Assembly (NCBI RefSeq): GCF_033239625.1
Contig: NZ_BTCK01000016.1
Location: forward strand, 60,053-124,052
From: Paenibacillus_T sp033239625
GTDB lineage: Bacteria > Bacillota > Bacilli > Paenibacillales > Paenibacillaceae
Length of the DNA stretch: 64,000 nucleotides
Direction: 5' to 3'
The notes beneath the pieces were generated by a model. The model was not told the DNA's origin, searched no databases, and saw nothing but the letters and a program-made list of their open reading frames with translations. Shown piece by piece: positions 1-8,490 of the stretch (position 1 is the first letter of the stretch; every line of letters begins with the position of its first letter). The position numbers and the translations under genes are program-made.

Positions 1-839
1 AAGCAAAGGCTACCGTTAAGGAAAGCTTGCAGCCGCTTGGCAGCGACTACCTGAACGTCCTGCAGGATGGCTTCGACAACGGCTGGATCGATGTCTACGA
101 GAACGAAGGCAAGCGTAATGGTGCATACAGCTGGGGTGCATACGGCACTCACCCATACGTTCTGCTCAACCATAAAGACAACTTGAACAGCATGTTCACG
201 CTCACGCATGAGATGGGCCATGCTCTTCACTCCTACTACTCGGACAACACGCAGAATTACCGCGACGCGCAGTACACGATCTTCCTCGCAGAGGTTGCAT
301 CTACGCTGAACGAAGCGCTGCTGATGGACTATCTGCTCAAGAAGTCGACGGATCCGAAGGAGAAAATGTACCTGCTCACGTACTATGCGGACCAATTCCG
401 TACGACCGTATTCCGCCAGACGATGTTCGCCGAGTTCGAGAAAATCGTTCACGAGCGTACGGAAGCAGGCGAATCCCTGACGCCAGCCGATCTGTCCAAA
501 ATCTACTATGACCTGAACGTGCTCTACTATGGCGGCGGCATGGTCGTAGACAAGGACATCGAGATCGAATGGGCGCGTATTCCGCACTTCTATACGAGCT
601 TCTACGTGTACAAATACGCAACCGGCTTCTCGGCTGCAACGAGCTTCGCGAAGCAAATTCTCGACGAAGGCCAGCCGGCCGTCGAGCGTTACCTCGGCTT
701 CCTGAAGAGCGGCGGCAGCGACTACTCGATCAACATCCTGAAGCGTGCTGGCGTTGACATGTCGACGCCTGAGCCAATCGAACAAGCGATGGCGGTGTTT
801 GAGGACTTGATCGGTCAAATGGAGCAGTTGACCAAATAA
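1..839 (+). CDS. pepF: Oligoendopeptidase F, C-terminal part (5' end outside window)
   Basis: This is a cytoplasmic M3-family zinc metallopeptidase that cleaves short peptides. The reading frame is open from base 3 through to the stop, so the gene enters from outside the window and only about 279 C-terminal residues are visible. The zinc site HEMGH lies at about 190-220 bp (HExxH motif), preceded by the family-typical stretch around GAYSWGAYGTHPYVLLN, and a downstream glutamate region (AEVASTLNEALL) supplies the third zinc ligand, as known for M3 enzymes. A rho-independent terminator follows 25 bp after the stop. The TTG at 27 is internal, not a start. The assignment to PepF rather than another M3 peptidase rests on this C-terminal pattern and is fairly secure. 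Confidence 0.93.
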   Translation, partial: AKATVKESLQPLGSDYLNVLQDGFDNGWIDVYENEGKRNGAYSWGAYGTHPYVLLNHKDNLNSMFTLTHEMGHALHSYYSDNTQNYRDAQYTIFLAEVASTLNEALLMDYLLKKSTDPKEKMYLLTYYADQFRTTVFRQTMFAEFEKIVHERTEAGESLTPADLSKIYYDLNVLYYGGGMVVDKDIEIEWARIPHFYTSFYVYKYATGFSAATSFAKQILDEGQPAVERYLGFLKSGGSDYSINILKRAGVDMSTPEPIEQAMAVFEDLIGQMEQLTK

Positions 840-864
840 TCCCGTCGTCGGGATCAATAACGAA

Positions 865-896
865 AGCCCGAGCCAGTTAATGGCTCGGGCTTTTTG
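865..896 (+). terminator. Rho-independent terminator after pepF
   Basis: An 11-bp perfect stem (865-875 with 881-891) and a 5-nt loop are followed by a T-run on the plus strand. The minus strand also has a short T-run, so it may serve the convergent DUF4179 gene as well. Confidence 0.9.
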
Positions 897-922
897 TTGA
901 TCATGCTCAGGCTGAGCAAATT

Positions 923-2233
923 CTATACGCTCGGTTTGAGAGGAATCGTTATGGTCTGGTTATAGGTTTTGATGTAATCGAATCCATCCAGAAGCAAGCT
1001 CTCTGGCTTCGCATCCGTCTTAAAGGTAAACGTCTGCTCCCACATGATGTTGCCGTTCTTCAAATCCCATGGACGCGCCTGCGATATCGCTGCTGCAGGA
1101 ACCTTAGCACCGCCAGCTTGTACGGCTATCGTGTCGTAATCAAGCATCGTAAATTGTTTTCTTGCTATGACGATGTCGTAACCATTTGTCGTTTTCGTAA
1201 CACTACGAATCCACAGCTTCTCAGTGCCGATTCGAATGGAACGATCGGAAGGCGAAGCAAGCGAGATAGGCTGATCTACCTTCTGGTACCCGCTGAAATC
1301 GTCGAGTACGATTTGCATGGAGTCTACTTTCTCTGTCGGCAGCACTTCGAATTCCAATTCAAATCCGGGCTTATCTCCTTTTTTGGTCGACCTCCCACCT
1401 CGAAAACCTAACTCTACTCCATTGACGTAAAGCTTCGTTTTACCCATAAATCTAGGTAACTCGCCAGTGTCCAACTCGTAATGTCCCTTGATAATCGTTG
1501 ATGTTGGCGATGCCGTAATAGAATCATAGCAGACGTTGCCTTGATCGACTGGAACGGATGCCGTCAGCTTCTCTTTAATGATGCTGTTCATTGCTTTATT
1601 CGCGTCATATTTAAAGCTAATCGGATACGTTAGCCGTTCCTTATCCTTCCACTCGCTAAAGGTAACTGTTAATGTCCTGGAGAATGGGCTTACCGGCTCG
1701 AATTTCGACATGCCTTCGAATCGGGTCTTGTCTTCACTATAGTCTCCCGATCCTTCTTTCACAAATGAGTCACTTCGAAAACTGTGCAGATAGTCTAAGC
1801 CAAAACGATTATTTTCATCCACATTGAACACGGAGCCCTCAGGAAGATCAATGGTATAGTACACCAACAATGCATTCTCGTCCGCAATGACCCCTTCAAC
1901 GGTAATGACCGTGCCGTCATCCAACGTTTTGCTTTTGCCCACCTTCTGACCATATCCTTGCTCCATCACATCCGAGAAGCTAAGCGAAGATAGCTCGATA
2001 CTGCTCAGCAGCTTACCTCCGTAATAGGCAAACGCAGGATATTGATACGATCCGGCGAGCAGTACAACTGCCGCAGCTATTGCTGCAGCCAACGCCACCG
2101 CTCTAGGTTTACGTCTCTTCTTGACAGGAGCTTGCTGAAGCGCTTGACGAAGCCTGCTCTCAAGTTCTGGCGGGGCCTGAATGGTATTCATGTTCTGCTT
2201 GTGCTCCTGCAGCTTCTCCTCGATCGTTCTCAT
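923..2233 (-). CDS. DUF4179 membrane protein, putative anti-sigma partner
   Basis: This is a single-pass membrane protein of about 436 aa: a short cytoplasmic N-terminus, a basic stretch (KKRRKPR) just before a hydrophobic helix at about residues 45-70, then a long extracellular part. The sequence after the helix matches the pattern of DUF4179 proteins, which sit beside ECF sigma factors in Bacillales and are thought to act as anti-sigma or surface-sensing factors. The start was set at the ATG at 2233 because GGAGGT (2241-2246) sits 7 nt upstream. A GTG at 2242 is in frame but lies too close to that site. The gene overlaps the 3' end of the upstream sigma factor by 74 bp, so the two are translated together. 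The signal sensed is unknown; the anti-sigma role is inferred from family and position. Confidence 0.82.
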   Translation of the reverse strand: MRTIEEKLQEHKQNMNTIQAPPELESRLRQALQQAPVKKRRKPRAVALAAAIAAAVVLLAGSYQYPAFAYYGGKLLSSIELSSLSFSDVMEQGYGQKVGKSKTLDDGTVITVEGVIADENALLVYYTIDLPEGSVFNVDENNRFGLDYLHSFRSDSFVKEGSGDYSEDKTRFEGMSKFEPVSPFSRTLTVTFSEWKDKERLTYPISFKYDANKAMNSIIKEKLTASVPVDQGNVCYDSITASPTSTIIKGHYELDTGELPRFMGKTKLYVNGVELGFRGGRSTKKGDKPGFELEFEVLPTEKVDSMQIVLDDFSGYQKVDQPISLASPSDRSIRIGTEKLWIRSVTKTTNGYDIVIARKQFTMLDYDTIAVQAGGAKVPAAAISQARPWDLKNGNIMWEQTFTFKTDAKPESLLLDGFDYIKTYNQTITIPLKPSV

Positions 2234-2765
2234 AACGATCACCTCCGATCACGGCTTTAAGTTTCTGAATGCCTTGGGAAATTCTCGATTTGATGGTGCC
2301 AAGCGGCGAGTCGGTCATCTCGGCAATCGTCTGATAAGGTAGATCATGTACGTAACGCAGCTCGATGGCTTCCCGCTGCCGCGCGTTAAGATGGGAGAGA
2401 AGCTCTTCCATGTCCATCTCGGACTCTGTATTCCTGTAAGGGTTTGCGTCTGTTAATGCAGCAAGAGTTGGTTCGTGCTCGTCGTCCCCAAATGGTAGAA
2501 ATCGTTCCCTGCTGCGCAGCATTGCCTTGCAGCGATTAACCAGAATCGTTTTGCTCCAGCTATAGAAAGACTCTCTATTGTTTAATTGATCCAGCTTCTC
2601 ATACAGCTTAACGATCATGTCCTCCATTGCATCCATCGCGTCATGTTCATTTCCCATGTAGCTGTATGCCAGACGATAATAAGCGTCCTGTTGAGCCATG
2701 ATCAGCTGTAATAATGCATCCTTGTTGCCTCGTTGAGCTTGTTTGACAAGACGACTTATGTTCAT
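2160..2765 (-). CDS. ECF-type RNA polymerase sigma factor
   Basis: This 201-aa protein has the two-domain build of ECF sigma factors. Region 2 is at about residues 10-90 (DAYYRLAYSYMGNEHDAMDA, then the FYSWSKTILVNRC segment typical of region 2.4). Region 4 is at about 125-180 and contains a helix-turn-helix (LPYQTIAEMTDSPLGTIKSR) that would read the -35 element. A spacing-perfect purine-rich site (GAGGGGGAGA) precedes the ATG. Its last 25 codons overlap the start of the DUF4179 gene. Sigma/anti-sigma pairs of this type usually control their own operon and cell-envelope stress genes; here the regulon is unknown. No autoregulated promoter could be recognised with confidence in 2766-2820. Confidence 0.92.
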   Translation of the reverse strand: MNISRLVKQAQRGNKDALLQLIMAQQDAYYRLAYSYMGNEHDAMDAMEDMIVKLYEKLDQLNNRESFYSWSKTILVNRCKAMLRSRERFLPFGDDEHEPTLAALTDANPYRNTESEMDMEELLSHLNARQREAIELRYVHDLPYQTIAEMTDSPLGTIKSRISQGIQKLKAVIGGDRYENDRGEAAGAQAEHEYHSGPART

Positions 2766-2821
2766 GTTCTCCCCCTCTTCATAGATAAGAGATCTCAGAG
2801 GTCAATAAAGTTCATTATGTA

Positions 2822-2881
2822 CAAAAAAAACTCCGCAGCCAATATCAAAGGGAATGGATTCATCCCTGATAGGCTGCGGAG
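2822..2881 (-). terminator. Terminator of the ABC exporter operon
   Basis: On the minus strand a 10-bp GC-rich stem (2872-2881 with 2831-2840) with an inner TATCA/TGATA-type stem is followed by eight T residues. It ends the exporter operon and insulates the sigma factor gene. Confidence 0.88.
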
Positions 2882-2935
2882 CATATGACGATGATATTCT
2901 TAGAAGCCTTCTTAACTAGTTAACCGATCGCTCGC

Positions 2936-3835
2936 TTAACGTTCTATCTTTGCCGTTTCCGGCGGTGATAGAACGATTCGGCCATCTTCCCATTCAACCT
3001 TGACGCGGGTATGGTCCTTGAACGCTTCATTGTCGAGATAGGCAGCTGGAATCTGCAAACGGCCCGCTTTATCAATGACAGCGTACTCTACATGCGTTTC
3101 TGCTTGTTCGATCTGACCATGCGTATCCAGGCTGCTTTCTTCTTCCTCGATATCGGACGCTGTCCGAATCATCTCCGAGGAGGTGCGGCCGTCCCGAATC
3201 GCAACGACACGGTCTACTTTCCGGGCAAGCTGCGGATCATGGGTAACGATGACGATCGTTAGCCCCATCTCTCGATTGAGTCGGCGGAACAGATCGAGCA
3301 CTTGGCTTGCCGTCTTCGTATCGAGCGAACCTGTAGGTTCGTCGGCTAGCAATAGACGAGGTTGATTCGCCAGCGCGATCGCAATTGCGACACGCTGCTG
3401 CTCACCGCCGGACAGCTCGCTGAGCCGGTTGTGACGACGATGCTGAAGGCCGACCGCATCAAGCAGCTCGAGCGCCCTTGACTTCTTGCGTCGTCCCTTC
3501 AACAGAACCGGAAGCTCTACGTTCTCTTGCGCGGTCAAGTATGGAATGAGGTTGCGCGCATTGTTCTGCCAGACGAAGCCTACCGACTCCCGTTTGTAAC
3601 GGATAAGCTGCCGATCAGACATGGTCAGCATGTCCTTGCCATCGACGAACAGCTTGCCTGCCGACGGACGATCAAGTCCGCCGAGCATATTAAGCAGTGT
3701 CGATTTGCCGCTGCCGCTCGAGCCGATGATCGCCATCAGCTCGCCGTCTTCCACTCGCAAGTCCAGACCTTGAAGCGCTACGACTTCAAGATCGGATGAT
3801 TTATAAATTTTGACAAGCCCATCGCAATGGATCAT
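2936..3835 (-). CDS. MacB-like ABC ATPase with C-terminal AbrB-like domain
   Basis: This is a cytoplasmic ABC ATPase that should power the FtsX-like permease encoded just upstream. Residues 1-215 hold a complete nucleotide-binding domain: Walker A GSSGSGKST at 38-46, Q-loop Q90, signature LSGGEQQR at 141-148, Walker B LLLADEP at 161-167 and the switch histidine in VTHD at about 199. The remaining 80 residues are unusual. After an acidic linker (about 225-245), residues 250-291 (VIDKAGRLQIPAAYL to EDGRIVLSPP) look like a SpoVT/AbrB swapped-hairpin domain. Normal MacB or LolD ATPases are about 225-235 aa. The AbrB-like call is by eye from the GRLQIP core. The gene lies 5 bp after the permease stop and is the last of four in its operon. 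Confidence 0.88.
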   Translation of the reverse strand: MIHCDGLVKIYKSSDLEVVALQGLDLRVEDGELMAIIGSSGSGKSTLLNMLGGLDRPSAGKLFVDGKDMLTMSDRQLIRYKRESVGFVWQNNARNLIPYLTAQENVELPVLLKGRRKKSRALELLDAVGLQHRRHNRLSELSGGEQQRVAIAIALANQPRLLLADEPTGSLDTKTASQVLDLFRRLNREMGLTIVIVTHDPQLARKVDRVVAIRDGRTSSEMIRTASDIEEEESSLDTHGQIEQAETHVEYAVIDKAGRLQIPAAYLDNEAFKDHTRVKVEWEDGRIVLSPPETAKIER

Positions 3836-3839
3836 GCGG

Positions 3840-6692
3840 TTACTCCTCTCCCAGCTTCAACGCCTGATGGACACGGATGCGGAACAGCCGGATGCCGAGT
3901 ACGACTAATCCGATCGCGAGCATGAACAAGACGACCGTCAACAGCTGGATGTAATCCGAAGCGCTGTGCGCAATGCGGAACGGCAGCATCTGCACCTTCG
4001 TATCGAAGGACATTCTGAACAGCGGAACGAACCACTCGCTTGTCACACGGCCGGAGATCAGACCTATCACCACGGCTACGCCGGATGTGAGCAGCTGTTC
4101 GCTGATCAGCATGCCGATCAACTGGCCGAACGGAATACCCATTGCACGAAGAATACCGTACTGCAGCGTTCTTCCCGACAAGGTCAGAATCCAGAACAAC
4201 AGGAAGCCGCTTAGGCTGATAAGCATCGATATGACGAAACCCAAAGTCATAACACCGTTGATCGCCAGACGGAACGGATCGTTACGCGATTCGATCAGCG
4301 CGGATTTGCGGTCCGCAACTTTGACGACTTGGATATTGTTGTCTTGGAGCTCTTGGTACGTATCGCCAGCATTCATGCCATCTTTCAGCTTCAGCCATAC
4401 TTCATAAGGCTCAGTTGCTAATCGATTCTGAATCGTATCCAGGTGACCGATGACAAGATTCGGAAGCTCGCCTGACTTGCCGTCTGTCGTTAAACCGGCA
4501 GTCGGATTCCATGATGGCCAGTAATCGACAATGCCGTATACGACGAATGGCGAAGGGCTCAGCTTCGTCCAACCTACATTAATCGTGTCTCCAACCTTAA
4601 TGCCGTTGGCCTCAGCCAGCGACCTGGAGATCAGCACGGCCGTCGGCTCTGGTGCGATTAGATTCAGATACAGGTTCATATGATGATCCAGCAGGTCGCT
4701 GCGCAAGCTTGCTACCGTACCGAAATCATCTGTCTTGACACCCATCAACTCCGTATCGACGGAGCCTTTGCCTGCCGAGACGGTGGCATTTTCCTTTATA
4801 AATACTTGTGCCGCAGCCTCAACGCTGTCAAGCTTCTGATATCTCGCGAAGTCAGGCTCTGTATATTGAATGCGTTTATTCGGGTCTGCCGCTGGCACAT
4901 TAGGGTTAGGAGCTCCCGTCGAAGGCGGCGGCGCATCGTTCTGCCAATATTCCGTCAGCACGACGTCGGCACCCATCGAATAGTTGATTTTGTCCTCCAG
5001 GTTGTTATTGATCGTCCGTGCCGAGTGAGCGCTGAACAATCCCGTCGCAACCGTAAGAACCAAGAATAACTGAATCGTAAGAAACTGCTTCGATGAACGG
5101 CTTGTCTGCGTCAGGACGGAATAAAGCGCTGGCGGCCACCATCTTCTGCCGAGCCGATAAATAAGCCGGAGCATCCAAGGGTAAATGCGCAGCAGCAGCA
5201 ATCCGCCGCCGAAAGCGAACATCGCTGGCGTCAGGAACAACATCGGATCAATCTGCAGCGCGCCGCTGTCGATCCCCAGCTTATCGAAGTTATCCATCTG
5301 CTTACGGAAGCCTCTCAGCAGGTACACCGAGACGCCGAGCAGAATTAGGTCCAGTACAAGCTTATGCCAGATGGAAGTGCCTTCCCCGCGCGACATGTTC
5401 CGTTTGCGGTCTACAATCGACACGTTCGCAGCGTGGATGACCGGAATTAACACGAGCAGAATCGCGCCGCCCATTGCGTACGCGGCAAGTCGAACGGCTT
5501 CCTCGGTCAAATTCACTTCTAATGCCGAGCGGTCGACGAATTGCAAGAAGCCATTCGCAGAGCCCAACACTTTCGTAAACATAAGTCCGCCGAAGACGCC
5601 AATGACGAGCGCAGGAATGGCTAGTAATATAGCCTCTATGGCGTATATCCCGACAATTTGAATTTTGCTGGCTCCACGGCTTCGAAGCACGGAAATTTCC
5701 GTCTTCTGACCTTCTATCATTTTGTTCGAGATGAGCAATAGGTAGAAGATGAGCATCAGCATAAGAGGAGCATACAGTGCCCAGAGCAGCCTAGTCAGAC
5801 GTTCCTTCGTGTCGCCATATCCCTTAAGCGTGCGGAGTGCAGGGAATTCTAATTGGTGCGTGCCGATCCGGTTGTCGAAGTATTTGTCAATACGGCCTGC
5901 TTCGCCCATGAAGATATTCAGATTAACCGCTTTCAAATCCGGATAGTTCAATGCAGCCTGATACTGAAGCGACGACAGATCAAGTCTCGACAAGCCGACA
6001 ATTTCACGGTCGAACCATTCGAATGGCACGAACATCAGATTGCCGATACCTTCCAGCTTGAATCGCAAGTAGCTGCCGGTCTCCGGCTCTTGCTGTTCGA
6101 TCAGGCCGACAGGCTTGAATCGAAGCGTCTCTCCTGTTTTGCTGTTGTTGATCTCGATGATGCTGTCCAGATCACGTTTGAACTCAATGAGAAACTTCTG
6201 AGTCACGAGCGTCTCGATAACACCGTCGACTGGTTCAGCAGCCGGCATTCTCCCGTCCAGCAGCTTAATATGTTTGTCCAAATCCGATACTGCAACGACT
6301 GCAGATAGTCGATTCATCTTCTTCTCTGCATCGGTCGCATCGGCAGCATAAGTCGTATATGTACGTGTCGCACGATATTTCTGATAGGCAAGAACGCCCA
6401 TATCGAAGCGCTCAAACTCCCTGTTCATGAATTGATCGGCGGCTACAACCCGCTGCGGCAGCTGTGTGACATCCTGTGATACCGACGTCGATATTCGGAA
6501 CCAGCCCGGATATTGATCGGACGTTTTCTGCAGACCTTGAAGCTGTTTCTGCATCGTCTGCTGCAGAATCGCATCCGTATACATAGGCATTGAACTGAAC
6601 AATGCTGCGCAAATGAGCAAGCCGATCAGCAGGTTGAATTGAAGCCAGCTGTTCTTCCGCATTTTGCGAATAATCATTGTCAAGATCGCCAC
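3840..6692 (-). CDS. FtsX/MacB-type ABC transporter permease
   Basis: This 950-aa membrane protein forms the transmembrane part of a MacB-like exporter or mechanotransmission complex. It has an N-terminal helix (WLQFNLLIGLLICAALFSS), a large extracytoplasmic domain, a bundle of helices near residues 310-480, a second extracytoplasmic domain, and three C-terminal FtsX-like helices ending near SGFLLFWILTLSGRTLQYGILRAMGIPFGQLIGML. This doubled layout (two FtsX-like units) is typical of the long Firmicute permeases of this family. The GTG at 6692 was chosen because GGAAGGGGG lies 8 nt upstream; longer in-frame starts have no such site. It follows the adaptor gene by 34 bp and precedes the second ATPase by 4 bp. 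The substrate is unknown; export of a peptide, lipid or drug is inferred from family only. Confidence 0.88.
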   Translation of the reverse strand: MAILTMIIRKMRKNSWLQFNLLIGLLICAALFSSMPMYTDAILQQTMQKQLQGLQKTSDQYPGWFRISTSVSQDVTQLPQRVVAADQFMNREFERFDMGVLAYQKYRATRTYTTYAADATDAEKKMNRLSAVVAVSDLDKHIKLLDGRMPAAEPVDGVIETLVTQKFLIEFKRDLDSIIEINNSKTGETLRFKPVGLIEQQEPETGSYLRFKLEGIGNLMFVPFEWFDREIVGLSRLDLSSLQYQAALNYPDLKAVNLNIFMGEAGRIDKYFDNRIGTHQLEFPALRTLKGYGDTKERLTRLLWALYAPLMLMLIFYLLLISNKMIEGQKTEISVLRSRGASKIQIVGIYAIEAILLAIPALVIGVFGGLMFTKVLGSANGFLQFVDRSALEVNLTEEAVRLAAYAMGGAILLVLIPVIHAANVSIVDRKRNMSRGEGTSIWHKLVLDLILLGVSVYLLRGFRKQMDNFDKLGIDSGALQIDPMLFLTPAMFAFGGGLLLLRIYPWMLRLIYRLGRRWWPPALYSVLTQTSRSSKQFLTIQLFLVLTVATGLFSAHSARTINNNLEDKINYSMGADVVLTEYWQNDAPPPSTGAPNPNVPAADPNKRIQYTEPDFARYQKLDSVEAAAQVFIKENATVSAGKGSVDTELMGVKTDDFGTVASLRSDLLDHHMNLYLNLIAPEPTAVLISRSLAEANGIKVGDTINVGWTKLSPSPFVVYGIVDYWPSWNPTAGLTTDGKSGELPNLVIGHLDTIQNRLATEPYEVWLKLKDGMNAGDTYQELQDNNIQVVKVADRKSALIESRNDPFRLAINGVMTLGFVISMLISLSGFLLFWILTLSGRTLQYGILRAMGIPFGQLIGMLISEQLLTSGVAVVIGLISGRVTSEWFVPLFRMSFDTKVQMLPFRIAHSASDYIQLLTVVLFMLAIGLVVLGIRLFRIRVHQALKLGEE

Positions 6693-6726
6693 ACATTGCA
6701 CCCCCTTCCGCCTGTATGGCAACCTG

Positions 6727-7749
6727 TTAGTTGTTTAGAACGATTTGATCGCCTTCCGATAAACCTCGACGAATCTCCACCTCGGTGCTGGTCGACATTC
6801 CGACCTCGACGTCCACTTCCTTGCGGCGGTCTCCGTCCAATACTTGCACGTATTTGCGATCCAGATAAGTGCGAAGGCCTGATTTTGGAATGATAAGTAC
6901 GTTTTGTTGACGCTGTTTGAAAATTTTGAGTTCGGCCATTTCGCCGATATCACCTTTTAAGTCCTCGCTATCAACAATAAGTAACTTAGCGTTTTTCTCG
7001 TTCACTTGCTGGTTGCTGGAGAAGGGTACCGAGCTCGGCGTCTGTACGACTTTGCCCGTAATGTCTTTATTGTCGATCTTGATTTCAACTGGCATGTTAG
7101 GCTGTAAGGAAGCAATATCTGCGGGGTCATCTGCTGTATATACCAACTGAGTGCGCGACGGATCGGCGATCGTTAAGACCGTCTCATACGCGTTCATGGT
7201 TTGTCCGAGGGAAACATCTGCAAGGTACGTTACGACACCATCGATAGGGGCGACAAGACGCAAGCTGTCCCATTGCTGCTGGAGGTTGTCCAACTGCAGC
7301 TGGACCGACTTCAGATCCAGTTTCTTGGACTTGATCTGATCTTCATTACCTCCCTTGATCGCACTTTGCAAATCGATCTGCGTGCGCTCATACGAGATTT
7401 TCTGAAGCTCAAGCCTCAGCTTTAAATCATCGCTGCCCAATTCGATAAGAAGCTGACCTTTCTTAACCGTATCGCCCTGTGACACATGGACAGCCGCAAG
7501 TCTTCCTCCGCCTTGCTTGAAGAATACATCCTGCTGCGATTTCGACACTACGGTTGCGATACCTTTGAAATAAATGGCAAGTTCGCCTTTCTTAACATCG
7601 ACGACGTCGAATTTCTGTTCTGCCGGCTTCACGAGAGGTGGTGGAATCGCCTCTTCTTCCTTCGGCAACAGGGAACAACCTGACAACGCTGCGACAATCA
7701 AGCTTGCGACACCGACACTAGAAGCGATTGTTCTCAACTTACTCCTCAT
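6727..7749 (-). CDS. HlyD/RND-type adaptor lipoprotein of the ABC exporter
   Basis: This periplasmic-adaptor-like protein of about 340 aa is probably anchored outside the membrane: a hydrophobic signal ending in the lipobox LSGC gives a lipid-modified cysteine near residue 25. The body has the order expected for MacA/HlyD adaptors: a half biotinyl-lipoyl domain (VHVSQGDTVKKGQLLIEL), a helical hairpin (about 110-160, rich in K, Q, L), the second lipoyl half (LRLVAPIDGVVTYL), then beta-barrel and membrane-proximal domains ending EVEIRRGLSEGDQIVLNN. The start is uncertain: ATG at 7749 overlaps the upstream ATPase stop by 11 nt, while a TTG at 7737 has GAGGAG close by. Translational coupling with the ATPase gene is likely. 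It bridges the permease and the outer face of the wall in Gram-positives. Confidence 0.86.
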   Translation of the reverse strand: MRSKLRTIASSVGVASLIVAALSGCSLLPKEEEAIPPPLVKPAEQKFDVVDVKKGELAIYFKGIATVVSKSQQDVFFKQGGGRLAAVHVSQGDTVKKGQLLIELGSDDLKLRLELQKISYERTQIDLQSAIKGGNEDQIKSKKLDLKSVQLQLDNLQQQWDSLRLVAPIDGVVTYLADVSLGQTMNAYETVLTIADPSRTQLVYTADDPADIASLQPNMPVEIKIDNKDITGKVVQTPSSVPFSSNQQVNEKNAKLLIVDSEDLKGDIGEMAELKIFKQRQQNVLIIPKSGLRTYLDRKYVQVLDGDRRKEVDVEVGMSTSTEVEIRRGLSEGDQIVLNN

Positions 7750-8443
7750 TGGCCTTACCAATATGCCCATCCTCCAATGCGATCGTCTGATCCATCATAC
7801 TGAGCACGCTAAGATCATGCGTTGTCATAATAATCGTCATGCCAAGCCGATCTACGAGCTCGCGAAATAGTCGGATTACGGAACGTCCAGTCTTCGAATC
7901 CAACTCGGCGGTCGGTTCGTCTGCCAGCAATAAGACAGGATGATGGGCGATCGCCCTTGCGATGGCTACCCGCTGCTGTTCACCGCCGGAAAGCTCGCCG
8001 GGGCGATGCTTCATACGTTCTTTCATCCCCACTTGTTCAAGCGCCTCTTCCGCCATTCGGCGTGTTTGTGACGAGGCAACACCTGCAATGCGCAAACCGA
8101 ACTCTACGTTCTCATAAGCAGACATTAACGGCATCAAAGCATAAGATTGAAAAATAAGACCGATTCGCTGCCGCCGCAGCTGATTCCGCTGCTTCTCCGA
8201 CAGAACGGTCAAATCCTCGCCTTGCAGCAAAAGCCTTCCTTCAGAAGGTCGATCCAGCGCACCGATTATGTTCAATAGCGTTGTCTTCCCCGATCCTGAA
8301 CGGCCTCGGAGCGCTGTTATCGTCCCTTGCTCTGCTGTAAAGCTAATCTCGTTCAATGCTTTGACTGCACCGTCGCCTCTGCCGAAAACGCGCGTTACGT
8401 GATCTGCGATTACCATCGGTGTACGCGCCTGTTCGACTGTCAT
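7739..8443 (-). CDS. ABC transporter ATP-binding protein (exporter operon)
   Basis: This cytoplasmic ATPase of about 234 aa is of the MacB/LolD class. It shows Walker A GRSGSGKTT, signature LSGGEQQR, Walker B LLLADEP and the switch histidine in TTHD. The start was placed at the ATG at 8443 because GGGAGGG lies 8 nt upstream; an in-frame ATG at 8485 has no ribosome binding site. It is the first gene of a four-gene operon (this ATPase, adaptor, permease, second ATPase), so the exporter has two different ATPases. Whether they pair with one permease as a heterodimer or serve different partners cannot be told from sequence. The LacI gene ends 47 bp upstream on the same strand, with no clear terminator between. 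Confidence 0.92.
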   Translation of the reverse strand: MTVEQARTPMVIADHVTRVFGRGDGAVKALNEISFTAEQGTITALRGRSGSGKTTLLNIIGALDRPSEGRLLLQGEDLTVLSEKQRNQLRRQRIGLIFQSYALMPLMSAYENVEFGLRIAGVASSQTRRMAEEALEQVGMKERMKHRPGELSGGEQQRVAIARAIAHHPVLLLADEPTAELDSKTGRSVIRLFRELVDRLGMTIIMTTHDLSVLSMMDQTIALEDGHIGKANEE

Positions 8444-8490
8444 CAGCTTGCCCTCCCTTCCTATTCCTACCGGCATGAACTTCAATGCAC

